64,000 bases of DNA. Origin: JAJCZZ01 sp964569085 (GTDB lineage Bacteria; Gemmatimonadota; Gemmatimonadetes; Longimicrobiales; Gaopeijiaceae). Below, in pieces: positions 16,962 to 25,068 of this stretch. The notes below the pieces were generated by a model. The model was given only the letters and a program-made list of their open reading frames with translations, was not told the origin of the DNA and did not search any database. The stretch lies in the NCBI GenBank assembly GCA_964569085.1, contig CAZMTA010000003.1, forward strand, positions 138,195-202,194. Direction: 5' to 3'. The number at the start of each line of letters is the position of its first letter. The first letter of the stretch is position 1. The position numbers were made by a program, and so were the translations under genes.

Positions 16962-17528
16962 GTGGGACCGGACCTGGAGCGGGAGTTGATTCGAAAGTGC
17001 AAGGCGGGAGACTCGCGGTTCTACGAGCCGCTGGTCCGCGCGTACGAGCCGTCGGGCCTGCGCGTCGCCATGGGCATGGTGGGCAACCCGGACGACGCCC
17101 GGGACGCGCTCCAGGACGCCTTCGTGAAGGCGTACGACGCCCTCCACCGCTTCGACCTCCGCCGCCCGTTCGGGCCGTGGTTCTTCCAGATCCTCCGCAA
17201 CCAGTGCCGGGACCTCCTGCGCAGTCGCCAGGCCCGCTTCAAGCGGGAGGCGCTGGACGAGCGCCTGGAGCACCGCCCGGCCGACCCGGCCGCCGGGCCG
17301 GAGCGCCGCCAGGAGCGGGCCTCCACCCGGGAGCTGGTGTGGGCGGCGCTGGAGCGGGTGGGACCGGAGCACCGGGAGGTCCTGGTGCTCAAGGAGCTCC
17401 AGGGGTTCCGCTACGGAGAGATCGCGGAGATCCTGGAGATCCCCGAAGGAACCGTCGCCAGCCGCCTCTTCCACGCCCGGAAGGCCCTTCACGAGGTCCT
17501 TCTCGAGATGGGCGTGACCGAGCCGTGA
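16962..17528 (+). CDS. RNA polymerase sigma factor, ECF subfamily
   Basis: This 188-residue protein has region 2 at about 10-85 (YEPLVRAYEPSGLRVAMGM, then DARDALQDAFVKAYDALHRFD, RPFGPWFFQILRNQCRD). Region 4 is at about 125-185 (VGPEHREVLVLKELQGFRYGEIAEILEIPEGTVASRLFHARKAL), the -35 recognition helix-turn-helix. There is no region 1 or 3. It directs polymerase to a stress- or envelope-type regulon. The GTG start has AAGGAG 5 nt upstream. A small membrane protein begins 13 nt after the stop and looks like its anti-sigma factor. Confidence 0.93.
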   Translation: MGPDLERELIRKCKAGDSRFYEPLVRAYEPSGLRVAMGMVGNPDDARDALQDAFVKAYDALHRFDLRRPFGPWFFQILRNQCRDLLRSRQARFKREALDERLEHRPADPAAGPERRQERASTRELVWAALERVGPEHREVLVLKELQGFRYGEIAEILEIPEGTVASRLFHARKALHEVLLEMGVTEP

Positions 17529-17541
17529 GGAACCGCTGACC

Positions 17542-17967
17542 ATGTCCCGCACCGTGTCCCACGAAGACCTGATGCGCCTCCTCGACGGCGAGCTCTCGCC
17601 GGAGGAGCGGGTCCGCGTCGAGGCAGCCGTGGCCGCCGACAGCGAGCTCGCCCGGGAGCTCGCTCTCTTCCGGGGGATGAAGGGGCGCCTCGGCGAGCTC
17701 AGCTTCGACCCCGGCCACCACCGCCGCTCCGTCTGGGACGCCGTGAACCGCCGGCTGGCCCGACCCATGGGATGGGCGCTCCTGATGGGCGGCCTGATCG
17801 CGTGGACGCTCTACGGCGCGTACGTGTTCGCCACCGGCCCGGCCGACCCGTGGGAGAAGCTCGCCACCGGCGCCATCGTCATCGGCACCCTGGTCCTCCT
17901 GGCGAGCGTCATCTGGGAGCAGTACCGCGCCTACCTCATGGACCCCTACAAAGACGTCCATCGATGA
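17542..17967 (+). CDS. Putative membrane anti-sigma factor without the zinc motif
   Basis: This 141-residue protein has a soluble N-terminal helical part, HEDLMRLLDGELSPEERVRVEAAVAAD, the usual start of an anti-sigma domain. Two membrane segments follow (about 75-95 and 108-126). The HxxxCxxC zinc site common in this family is absent: there is no Cys at all. The assignment rests on position directly after the sigma gene and on this N-terminal pattern. It overlaps the next gene by ATGA. It would hold the sigma factor at the membrane until a signal releases it. Confidence 0.7.
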   Translation: MSRTVSHEDLMRLLDGELSPEERVRVEAAVAADSELARELALFRGMKGRLGELSFDPGHHRRSVWDAVNRRLARPMGWALLMGGLIAWTLYGAYVFATGPADPWEKLATGAIVIGTLVLLASVIWEQYRAYLMDPYKDVHR

Positions 17968-18287
17968 TCATCGTCACCACGCCCGACGTGCCGGGCCGCA
18001 CCATCACCCGCACGCTGGGCCTGGTCCGGGGGAACACCATCCGCTCGCGCCACCTCGGTCGGGACGTCATGGCGGTCTTCCGCAACATCGCCGGGGGCGA
18101 GATCCGGGAGTACACGAAGATGCTGGCGGAGGCCCGGGAGCAGGCCATCGACCGCATGGTCGAGGAGGCCCAGGCCCTGGACGCCGACGCCGTGGTGGCA
18201 CTCCGCTTCCAGACCGCCGAGGTCATGAAGGGCGCCGCGGAGATGCTCTGCTACGGGACGGCCGTGAAGCTCGAGCCCCCGCGCTGA
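17964..18287 (+). CDS. YbjQ/UPF0145 (DUF74) heavy-metal-binding-fold protein
   Basis: This 107-residue protein shows the family pattern: TTPDVPGRTITRTLGLVRGNTIRSRHLGRD at the start, AREQAIDRMVEEAQALDADAVVALRFQ in the middle, and a glycine-poor C-terminal strand. YbjQ proteins form ring-like pentamers; their role is unknown and the metal-binding name is only a fold label. It is translationally coupled to the anti-sigma-like gene through ATGA, so it probably belongs to the sigma-factor transcript. Confidence 0.9.
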   Translation: MIIVTTPDVPGRTITRTLGLVRGNTIRSRHLGRDVMAVFRNIAGGEIREYTKMLAEAREQAIDRMVEEAQALDADAVVALRFQTAEVMKGAAEMLCYGTAVKLEPPR

Positions 18288-18313
18288 CCGGGACCGACGC
18301 CCTCCCGCCCCGC

Positions 18314-18342
18314 TTGCCCCCCTCCCCCGGCCCGGACATCTT
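18314..18342 (+). promoter_or_regulatory. Candidate promoter of the regulator-PBP4 fusion gene
   Basis: TTGCCC (18314-18319), a 17-nt spacer, and CATCTT (18337-18342) lie 40 nt upstream of the TTG start. It would allow the fusion gene to be expressed apart from the sigma factor, in the 94-bp gap after the YbjQ gene. Confidence 0.45.
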
Positions 18343-18381
18343 CGCTCCGCTCCCCCCGGGGAGGGCCCTCCAAGGGAACCC

Positions 18382-20703
18382 TTGGCCGATCTCTCCCTCC
18401 TGCAACAGGATGCGCGGACCGCCGCGCGGTTGACCGACGCCCTCGCCCCCCCGCACACCGTCCAGGTCCACACCTCCTGGGCGGCCCTCGAGCGGCGGCT
18501 GGCCGGAGGGTCGGTGGACGCGTGCGTCCTCGACGCAGACCACCCCACCCGCGAGGAAGCCGTGACCCGACTCGCCGCCCTCCAGCGCCGCCACCCCGCT
18601 ACGGCCATGGTGGCCTTCGGTGACTTCCGCGGACAGGAGCGGTCCATCTACCGGCTCGGTCGCCTGGGCGTGGACGGCCTGGTCGCGAGCGACGGGGGGG
18701 CGGCGGGCGCGGAGATCCGGGACGCCGTGGAGGAGGGTCTGCTGGCCGCGCGGGCCCGCCAGGCCGCGGCCATGCTCGACGGCCGCGCCGGGCCCGCCTG
18801 CCTGCGGGCGGTGGCGTGGAGCGTGGAGCACGCCCGCCGGCGCCCCTCGGTGGAGGACCTGGCCCGAGGGGTGGGCACCACCCCCGCGGCCCTCGCCGGG
18901 CGGCTCAAGGAGGCGAGGCTTCCGACGCCGCGACGGCTCCTGGTGTGGGGCCGCCTCCTCCTGGCCGGGGCGCTCCTGGCCCGCGACGGACGGACGGTGG
19001 AGGAGGCCGCTTATCGGGTCGGGTACTCCGGGGCCAGCGCGCTGGCCCGGGCCATGCGGCGCGAGGTGGGCCGGACCCCCGGCCAGATCGCCGCGGGCGA
19101 GGGGCTGCCCGAGGTCCACCGGGCGCTCTTCCCCGGCGGGCGGGCACGGCCGGGCGCGGGTAGGCTCCGCCTGATCCTGACCCTGGCCCTCCTCCTGGTG
19201 GCCCAGGCGTGCATCCCGCTGGGCCCGGGCACCGCCGGGCCCGCCCCCGGGCCCGGCGGCGCCCGGGTGCTGGAGCTGGTGAAGACGCCCCCCCTGGACG
19301 GGCTCCACGTGGGGATCCTGGCCGTGGACGCCGCCACCGGCGACACCGTGGTGGCCCACAACGCCCACCGGCGCTTCATCCCCGCCAGCAACCAGAAGGT
19401 CCTCACCACCGCCGCGGCGCTCCACCACCTGGGCCCCGACTTCCGGTGGCGCACGGCCCTCCGCTCCGACGCCCGGGTGGTGGACGGGGTCCTGCAGGGG
19501 GACCTGACGCTGGTGGGAACCGGGGACCCGAGCCTCTCGGACCGGTACTGGCCGTCCGCCGAAGCGTCCCTGGACGCCCTCGCGGACTCGCTCCGGGCCG
19601 CGGGGATCCGGAGGGTGGACGGACGGCTGCTGGTGGACGCCTCCGCGTGGGATTCCGCCGGCGCCCCGGGGAACTGGGAGGTGGGCGACCTCCCGTGGGC
19701 CTACGGGGCCACCGGCGGAGCCTTCGCCGTGGGCGAGGGCGTGCTCCACGCGGTGGTGCGGGGCGGCGCGCAGCCCGGCGAGCCCGGAACGCTGGCCGAA
19801 TGGTGGCCCCGGGGGGTCCCGGGCTACCTCCGGGCCGAGCTGGAGACCGTGGCCGCCGACTCCTCGGGGCGGGTCCGCGCCGTGCACCTGGACGAGAGCC
19901 GGGCCCTGGTCCTCCGCGGCACCGTGCCCGCCGGGACCACGGACACACTCCGCTTCGCCATGCGGGAGCCCGTCCGCGAGGCCGCGGCGCTCCTCCGCCG
20001 CGCCCTGGAGAACGAGAACATCCCGGTCACCGGGCCCACCCAGATCCTGCGGAGTCGGGACGGAGCCGTGGACTCCACGCTGGCCGCCCCCCGCAGGGAG
20101 CCGTGTCCCGAGGTGGCGGCGGGGTGTCCGGGAGGCCGCGTCCTGGCCGCGCTGGAGTCGCCGCCCCTGACCGAGATCGCCCGGGGCATCCTGGAGCCGA
20201 GCCAGAACTGGATGGCGGAACAGCTCCTCTGGACCCTGGGCGCGGCCCGCCCCTCGACCGACGAGGACGGCGCCGACCGCTCCACCCCCGACGCCGGGCG
20301 CGCGGCGCTCACGGCGTACCTGGTGGACGAGCTGGGCCTGGACTCGCTGGCCGCCAACCCCGAGGACGGCTCGGGGCTCACCGCTCAGAACCTCCTGAGC
20401 CCCCACACCCTGGTGGCCATCCTGGACCACGCGCGCCGCGCGCCCTGGGGCGAGGCGTACCGCGAGGCCCTCGCCTCTCCAGGCGAGGAGGACTCGACGC
20501 TGGAGCGCCGGCTCCCCGAGCTCGAGGGACGGCTGTGGGCCAAGACGGGGACGATCTCGAACGTGAACTCGCTCTCCGGCTATCTTACCCGGGAGGACGG
20601 GACCCTCCTCCTCTTCTCCTTGCTGTCCAACGGATCCGGCCTCCCGTCCGCCGCCGTCCGGGATGCCCTGGACGAGATCGTGAGGACGCTGGCCGAGGGC
20701 TGA
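18382..20703 (+). CDS. Fusion: pseudo-receiver + AraC-type HTH + membrane segment + D-Ala-D-Ala carboxypeptidase (PBP4/S13)
   Basis: This 773-residue chain is read in one frame without a stop. Residues 1-125 look like a response-regulator receiver with D51 (CVLDAD) but without the usual N-terminal acidic pair or the late Lys, so phosphorylation is doubtful. Residues 135-245 are an AraC-type pair of helix-turn-helices (SVEDLARGVGTTPAALAGRL; TVEEAAYRVGYSGASALARAMRREVG). Residues 261-279 are one hydrophobic segment ending in AQAC (C277, lipobox-like). Residues 300-773 are a complete S13 peptidase with S336-x-x-K339, S607-Q-N609 and K721-T-G. The start is TTG. No in-frame start lies between the HTH and the membrane segment. 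Expected topology: DNA-binding part inside, penicillin-binding part outside. The family member alone (DacB) trims or cleaves peptidoglycan; regulation of genes by this chain is inferred. Confidence 0.88.
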   Translation: MADLSLLQQDARTAARLTDALAPPHTVQVHTSWAALERRLAGGSVDACVLDADHPTREEAVTRLAALQRRHPATAMVAFGDFRGQERSIYRLGRLGVDGLVASDGGAAGAEIRDAVEEGLLAARARQAAAMLDGRAGPACLRAVAWSVEHARRRPSVEDLARGVGTTPAALAGRLKEARLPTPRRLLVWGRLLLAGALLARDGRTVEEAAYRVGYSGASALARAMRREVGRTPGQIAAGEGLPEVHRALFPGGRARPGAGRLRLILTLALLLVAQACIPLGPGTAGPAPGPGGARVLELVKTPPLDGLHVGILAVDAATGDTVVAHNAHRRFIPASNQKVLTTAAALHHLGPDFRWRTALRSDARVVDGVLQGDLTLVGTGDPSLSDRYWPSAEASLDALADSLRAAGIRRVDGRLLVDASAWDSAGAPGNWEVGDLPWAYGATGGAFAVGEGVLHAVVRGGAQPGEPGTLAEWWPRGVPGYLRAELETVAADSSGRVRAVHLDESRALVLRGTVPAGTTDTLRFAMREPVREAAALLRRALENENIPVTGPTQILRSRDGAVDSTLAAPRREPCPEVAAGCPGGRVLAALESPPLTEIARGILEPSQNWMAEQLLWTLGAARPSTDEDGADRSTPDAGRAALTAYLVDELGLDSLAANPEDGSGLTAQNLLSPHTLVAILDHARRAPWGEAYREALASPGEEDSTLERRLPELEGRLWAKTGTISNVNSLSGYLTREDGTLLLFSLLSNGSGLPSAAVRDALDEIVRTLAEG

Positions 20704-20704
20704 C

Positions 20705-23407
20705 ATGAGCGACTACGACCTCCCGGACCTCCCCTCCGACGAAGAGCTCGGAATCACCGAGGAAGACCTCCAGGCGCTGGAGGAGGAGGAGAAGGGCTCC
20801 CGCGGCGGGGTGGGCGCGCCCCCGGCCGCCCCCCCGGGCACCGGCGAGCGCGGGCCCGACGGCCCCGACCGGGACGCGCCCCCGCCCTCCGGCGCGGTGG
20901 CCCCGCCCCCGGGAGGCGGCTTCCGCGGCCCCCTGACCCTCCTGGTCCTCGTGGCGCTGGTGGTGGTGAGCTCCCAGTGGTGGGCCCTCCCGTCCACGGT
21001 GCCGGCCAACGCCCCCGACACCGCCTTCTCCTCGGCCCGGGCCATGACCCGCGTGGTCGAGCTGGCCCGGCGGCCCCACCCTCCGGGCTCCCCGGAGCAC
21101 GAGCGGGTGCGCCGCGTCCTCCAGGACGAGCTCCGGAGCCTCGGGCTGGAGCCCGAGGTGCAGACCACCACCTCCATGCTGCGCCGGGGCCCGCTCCTCC
21201 GCACCGCCACCGTGCGCAACGTGGTGGCCCGCATCCCCGGCACCGACCCCACCGGCACGCTCCTCCTGGCGGCCCACTACGACTCCCGCCCCCTCACCCC
21301 GGGCGCGGCGGACGACGCGGTCGGCGTGGCCACCGTCCTGGAGACGGTGCGGGCGCTCCTTGCCGGCGCTCCCCCCCGCAACGACGTGGTGGTCCTCCTC
21401 ACCGACGCCGAGGAGCTGGGGCTCCTGGGCATGCGGGCGTTCCTCGCCGAGCACCCCCTGGCCGACGAGGTGGACGTCGCGCTGAACGTGGAGATGCGGG
21501 GCGGGGGCGGCGCCTCGATCCTCTTCGAGACCGGGGCCGAGAACGGCTGGATCATGCGGGAGTACGTCCGGCGGGCGGCGGCGCCCTTCGCCACCTCGCT
21601 GGGCTACGAGGTCTATCGGCGGATGCCGAACGACACGGACTTCACGCCGCTGAAGGAGGCCGGCGTCCAGGGGCTGAACTTCGCCGGCATCGGGCGGGCC
21701 CACGCCTACCACCAGGCCTGGGACACGCCGGAGAACGTCTCGGAGCGCACCCTCCAGCACCACGGCCTCCAGATGTCCTCCATGGCCCGGGCGCTGGCCG
21801 ACGCGGAGCTCTCCACCCTCGAGGCCCCGAGCCTGGTCTTCTTCCCCCTCCCCTTCGTGGGGACCGTGGCGTACGGGGAGGTCGTGGGGTGGGGGCTGGC
21901 CGCCGCGCTGGTGCTCCTCCTGGTCCTGGCGGTGTTCGTGGCCCGACGCCGGCGCTCGGGATGGGGCGGCGTGCTCACCGGGATCGTCCTCAGCGTCGTG
22001 CTGGGCGGCGCGGGGTGGGTGCTGGGCGCCCTCCTCTCGGGGTGGCTCGCGACCTTCCACCCCGAGGCCGGGCGACTCTCCGGGAGCCGCTTCCACGTGG
22101 AGGGATGGTACCTCCTGGCCCTGGCCTCGTTCGTCCTGTCCCTGGCGACGGCGTCCCTGGCCGTCCTCCGGCGCCGGGCCGCCGCCGGCGGCCTGGTGGC
22201 GGGGGCGCTGGTCCTCCCCACGGTCGCGGCGCTGGTCCTCACCTTCCTCGCGCCCATGGCCGCCATGGTGGTCCAGTGGCCCGTGCTGGCCGGCCTGCTG
22301 GGCGCCCTGGTCCTCTCCGGCGTCGGCCCCCGGGAGCGGATGGGCTGGTTCGGGTGGGTGGCGGCCCTCCTCCTCGCCGCACCGGTGCTGGCCCTCCTCG
22401 TGCCCCCGCTGGAGCTGGGCTGGCTCGCGCTGACCTTCGGCTCGGCGTCCCTCCTGGGGGTCGTGGTGGCCGTGACCCTCCTGGCGCTCCTCCCGGCGCT
22501 GGACGCGCTCCGGGAGCCCAACGGCTGGTGGGCGCCGCTCCTGACCGCGGTGCTGGGCGTGGTCCTCCTGGGCGTGGGGATCTTCCTCTCCGACTCCTCG
22601 GTGGACCGCCCCCTTCCCACCACGCTGGCCTACGCCCTGGACCGGGAGGGGGCCGAGGCCACCTGGCTCACCGACGAGCTGGACGACCGGTCCGTCCCGC
22701 AGGCGGACCCGGGCCGGGTCTGGGCGCGGGAGCGGGCCGGGGGCGAGTTCGCCGGGGCCTGGGAGCGGAGCTGGTTCCTCGAGGGCGCGCGGGCCTACGC
22801 CGCGGCCCCGGCCCCGGCGGTGGAGGCGCCGGAGCCCCGGGTGGCCGTGGTCACCGACTCCCTCACCCCCACCGGCCGGCGGGTGGGCCTCGCGGTCCGG
22901 TCCGGGGTCGACGCGGAGCTCGTGGTCGTGGGCTTCCCGCCGGGCGTCGAGCTCTGGTCGGTGAACGGCCACCCCGTGCCGGAGCGGACCGGAGCCGAGC
23001 CCGTCGGCCGCATGAGCCACTGGGGGGAGCCCCAGGCCGGCCTCCGGCTCGAGCTGGCCGTCCCGGCGGATCTGGCGACGCTCCGGCTCGACCTGGTGGA
23101 GCACCTCTTCCGGCCCGGCGAGCTCCTGGGCGACGCCCCCTGGCACCGGGACCCGGGGATGGCCCCCGACGTCTCCAGGGGCAGCGACCGGGCCATGATC
23201 CGGACGCCGCTGGTGGTGGCGTTGGAGGGGGGCACGGCGGGCCCGGGCCCGCTGGTGCAGCCGGAGGGCTTCCCGGCCGGTCCGGACTCCGCTTCGGTGG
23301 CCCCCGACTCCACGGCGGCCCTTCCCGGCTCCACCCCGGAGCCCCCCGACTCGGCGAGCGCCGGCGCCGGTCCCGGGGCGGCATCGGCCCCCCTCGGAGG
23401 AGCCTGA
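20705..23407 (+). CDS. Integral-membrane M28 metallopeptidase (Pff1/FXNA-like)
   Basis: This 900-residue protein has an acidic cytoplasmic start (1-75), membrane segment 1 at about 76-97, and an M28 aminopeptidase domain at about 110-355. Its di-zinc ligands are H191 (LAAHYDS), D203/D204 (AADDAVG), E236/E237 (DAEELG), an acidic residue at E263 (NVEMRG, where Asp is usual), and a late His in YHQAWDT. Seven or eight further membrane segments (about 390-640) and an extracytoplasmic beta-rich tail follow. The plan is that of vacuolar/ER membrane proteases. It starts 1 nt after the PBP4-fusion stop, so the two are co-translated; a role on cell-wall peptides or membrane proteins is inferred. Confidence 0.88.
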   Translation: MSDYDLPDLPSDEELGITEEDLQALEEEEKGSRGGVGAPPAAPPGTGERGPDGPDRDAPPPSGAVAPPPGGGFRGPLTLLVLVALVVVSSQWWALPSTVPANAPDTAFSSARAMTRVVELARRPHPPGSPEHERVRRVLQDELRSLGLEPEVQTTTSMLRRGPLLRTATVRNVVARIPGTDPTGTLLLAAHYDSRPLTPGAADDAVGVATVLETVRALLAGAPPRNDVVVLLTDAEELGLLGMRAFLAEHPLADEVDVALNVEMRGGGGASILFETGAENGWIMREYVRRAAAPFATSLGYEVYRRMPNDTDFTPLKEAGVQGLNFAGIGRAHAYHQAWDTPENVSERTLQHHGLQMSSMARALADAELSTLEAPSLVFFPLPFVGTVAYGEVVGWGLAAALVLLLVLAVFVARRRRSGWGGVLTGIVLSVVLGGAGWVLGALLSGWLATFHPEAGRLSGSRFHVEGWYLLALASFVLSLATASLAVLRRRAAAGGLVAGALVLPTVAALVLTFLAPMAAMVVQWPVLAGLLGALVLSGVGPRERMGWFGWVAALLLAAPVLALLVPPLELGWLALTFGSASLLGVVVAVTLLALLPALDALREPNGWWAPLLTAVLGVVLLGVGIFLSDSSVDRPLPTTLAYALDREGAEATWLTDELDDRSVPQADPGRVWARERAGGEFAGAWERSWFLEGARAYAAAPAPAVEAPEPRVAVVTDSLTPTGRRVGLAVRSGVDAELVVVGFPPGVELWSVNGHPVPERTGAEPVGRMSHWGEPQAGLRLELAVPADLATLRLDLVEHLFRPGELLGDAPWHRDPGMAPDVSRGSDRAMIRTPLVVALEGGTAGPGPLVQPEGFPAGPDSASVAPDSTAALPGSTPEPPDSASAGAGPGAASAPLGGA

Positions 23408-23413
23408 CCGCCC

Positions 23414-24082
23414 GTGCTCCGACTGGCCGTCACCGCCTCGTTCCTCCTGGTGGCCCTGGCCATCGTGTGGGTCTCCTTCCTGGTGGGAGCGGAGACGCCC
23501 ACGGGGAACCTCCTGATCAACCTGGGCACCGAGATCATGGGGATCGTGCTCACGGTGGCGGTGGTGGAGTGGTTCTTCGAGAAGCGTCGCAACGGCACAC
23601 GGGGCCGACAGCTCGCCTGGGACGCGCTCCACGCCGTGGAGAACGCGGTCTGGGTGTGGCAGGGGGGGCCGCGCCAGCTCGAGAGCGACGAGCTGCTGGG
23701 AATCCTCCGCGCCGTGGACGCCGACGACGCCCTCACCGAGAGCACGGAGGGGCTCTTCCTGAGCATCGGCACCCGGAGCCGCCGCCTCCTCACCAACGAC
23801 CCCGAGGCCGTCCAGGCCATCCCCGGGTTCATGAACGCCCTGGAGCACCTGGCGCGTCTCAGCGCCATCCGGGACGGGACCGACGCCATGGCGCCGCGGA
23901 AGGTGGCGGACATCGTGGAGCAGGGAACCCGGGAGCTGGCCCGGGCGCTGGGCCAGCCCACCGAGCGGCACCTGGCCAGCCTCATCCGCTACCGGGACCC
24001 CTCCCCGGAGAGCCAGGAGCGCCGGCATTTCGGGGACACCTCCGCACGGCGGCCCTGGCGCCCCACCGGGTCGGACCTCTAG
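23414..24082 (+). CDS. Small membrane protein of unknown function
   Basis: This 222-residue protein has two membrane segments near the start (about 3-25 and 35-55), then a hydrophilic helical domain that includes EKRRNGTRGRQLAWDALHAVENAVWVWQGG. No catalytic motif is visible. The pattern (two helices, then a cytoplasmic helical body) resembles small signalling or scaffold proteins, but I do not recognise the family. The GTG start lies 6 nt after the M28 peptidase stop, so it is the last gene of that run. Confidence 0.8.
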   Translation: MLRLAVTASFLLVALAIVWVSFLVGAETPTGNLLINLGTEIMGIVLTVAVVEWFFEKRRNGTRGRQLAWDALHAVENAVWVWQGGPRQLESDELLGILRAVDADDALTESTEGLFLSIGTRSRRLLTNDPEAVQAIPGFMNALEHLARLSAIRDGTDAMAPRKVADIVEQGTRELARALGQPTERHLASLIRYRDPSPESQERRHFGDTSARRPWRPTGSDL

Positions 24083-24098
24083 GACCGGACGGGCCGCC

Positions 24099-24875
24099 CT
24101 ACCCGAGGCCTCCCGGGCCCTCGGCGGCCTCGCTCCGCGCCAGCGCCGCCCCCGCCTCCGCCATGTACGCCCACACGCCCGTGGGCAGCGGCATGCCCCG
24201 CCCGGCCAGGACGGCCTCGCCCCCCTCCTCCTCGTAGAGGGTCGCCAGGGAGGCCCGGATCCCCGGATCCCCGCCGGTGAACGAGCGCACCAGCTCCCGT
24301 CCCCGCCGGGCCAGGGCCAGCGCCTCGGGCGCCTCCGCCGGCACCCCCCGGCCCAGCGCGTCGGCCCAGTCCGCCAGGAGGTCCCGCCACGCCCGCTCGC
24401 CCGCCGCCATCCCGTCGGAGCCCAGGGCCCGACGCCGCTCCGCCAGGACCCGGAGCTGCTCCGGGGTGAAGTACCGCTCGGCGCGCACCGTCTCGGCGAT
24501 GGTCCGGGCGAGCTCGTCTGGATCGGGAGCCTCGGGACCGTGGAGCGCGCCCCGCATCTCCTCGAGGAGCTCCAGCAGCCGCGTCCGGCTCCGGATCTCC
24601 TCACGGAGGCGGTCCGCCTGGAGGTCGAGGACCTCGGCCAGCGTCAGCCCGTCCCCCTCGTCCAGGAGGGAGGCGATGTCGTCCAGCGCCAGGCCCAGGC
24701 GACGGAGGGACACGATCTTCTGGAGCCGGCGGACCTCTTCCGGGCCGTACAGACGGTGGCCCGCCGGAGTCCGCTCCGCCGGTCCCAGCAACCCGATCTC
24801 GTCGTAGTGGTGGAGCGTGCGCACGGTCACCCCGGTGCGGCGCGCCAGCTCCCCGACCTTCCACGGGGCGTCCAT
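24099..24875 (-). CDS. MerR-family transcriptional regulator, TipA type
   Basis: This 258-residue protein has the MerR winged helix (WKVGELARRTGVTVRTLHHYDEIGLL, 5-30, then RTPAGHRLYG), a dimer coiled coil at about 75-105, and a C-terminal TipAS-like helical domain at about 125-258 that in TipA captures thiopeptides and other hydrophobic compounds. The C-terminal region lacks an evident conserved Cys. The upstream promoter has the over-long spacer that MerR proteins untwist, with a dyad inside it, so autoregulation is likely. No target gene besides itself is obvious; a response regulator gene lies divergent. Confidence 0.92.
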   Translation of the reverse strand: MDAPWKVGELARRTGVTVRTLHHYDEIGLLGPAERTPAGHRLYGPEEVRRLQKIVSLRRLGLALDDIASLLDEGDGLTLAEVLDLQADRLREEIRSRTRLLELLEEMRGALHGPEAPDPDELARTIAETVRAERYFTPEQLRVLAERRRALGSDGMAAGERAWRDLLADWADALGRGVPAEAPEALALARRGRELVRSFTGGDPGIRASLATLYEEEGGEAVLAGRGMPLPTGVWAYMAEAGAALARSEAAEGPGGLG

Positions 24876-24930
24876 GGGGGTCCTCCCTCGTCGTGGGCGC
24901 GTGGGTCCCGGCGGGCCGGGACGGGTGCCG

Positions 24931-24961
24931 AAGGTGTGCCCTCACGTGGCGTGAGGTGCAA
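24931..24961 (-). promoter_or_regulatory. MerR-type promoter with 19-bp spacer and operator dyad
   Basis: On the minus strand TTGCAC (plus 24956-24961) and CACCTT (plus 24931-24936) are separated by exactly 19 nt. The perfect dyad CTCACG-TGG-CGTGAG (24941-24955) lies inside the spacer. This is the classic geometry of a MerR-activated promoter. It lies about 56 nt upstream of the MerR start. Confidence 0.7.
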
Positions 24962-24999
24962 GAGGGCGGGTCCGCCGCTCACCCCTTTCGAGCCGACAC

Positions 25000-25029
25000 G
25001 TGACGCGGAGGGGGGAGGCGTTGCACATT
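25000..25029 (+). promoter_or_regulatory. Weak candidate promoter of the response regulator gene
   Basis: GTGACG (25000-25005), an 18-nt spacer, and CACATT (25024-25029) lie 40 nt upstream of the ATG. One base of each core differs from the stronger promoters of the window. Confidence 0.3.
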
Positions 25030-25068
25030 GGAAGACCCCCCCAGGCCGATCCGAGGAGAACCGCCCCC

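Noticed and set aside
20585..24604. A 1339-residue minus-strand open frame opposite the M28 peptidase gene
   Set aside because: Arginine-, glycine- and histidine-rich composition with no motif; it is the mirror of a GC-rich gene, where stops are rare in antisense frames.
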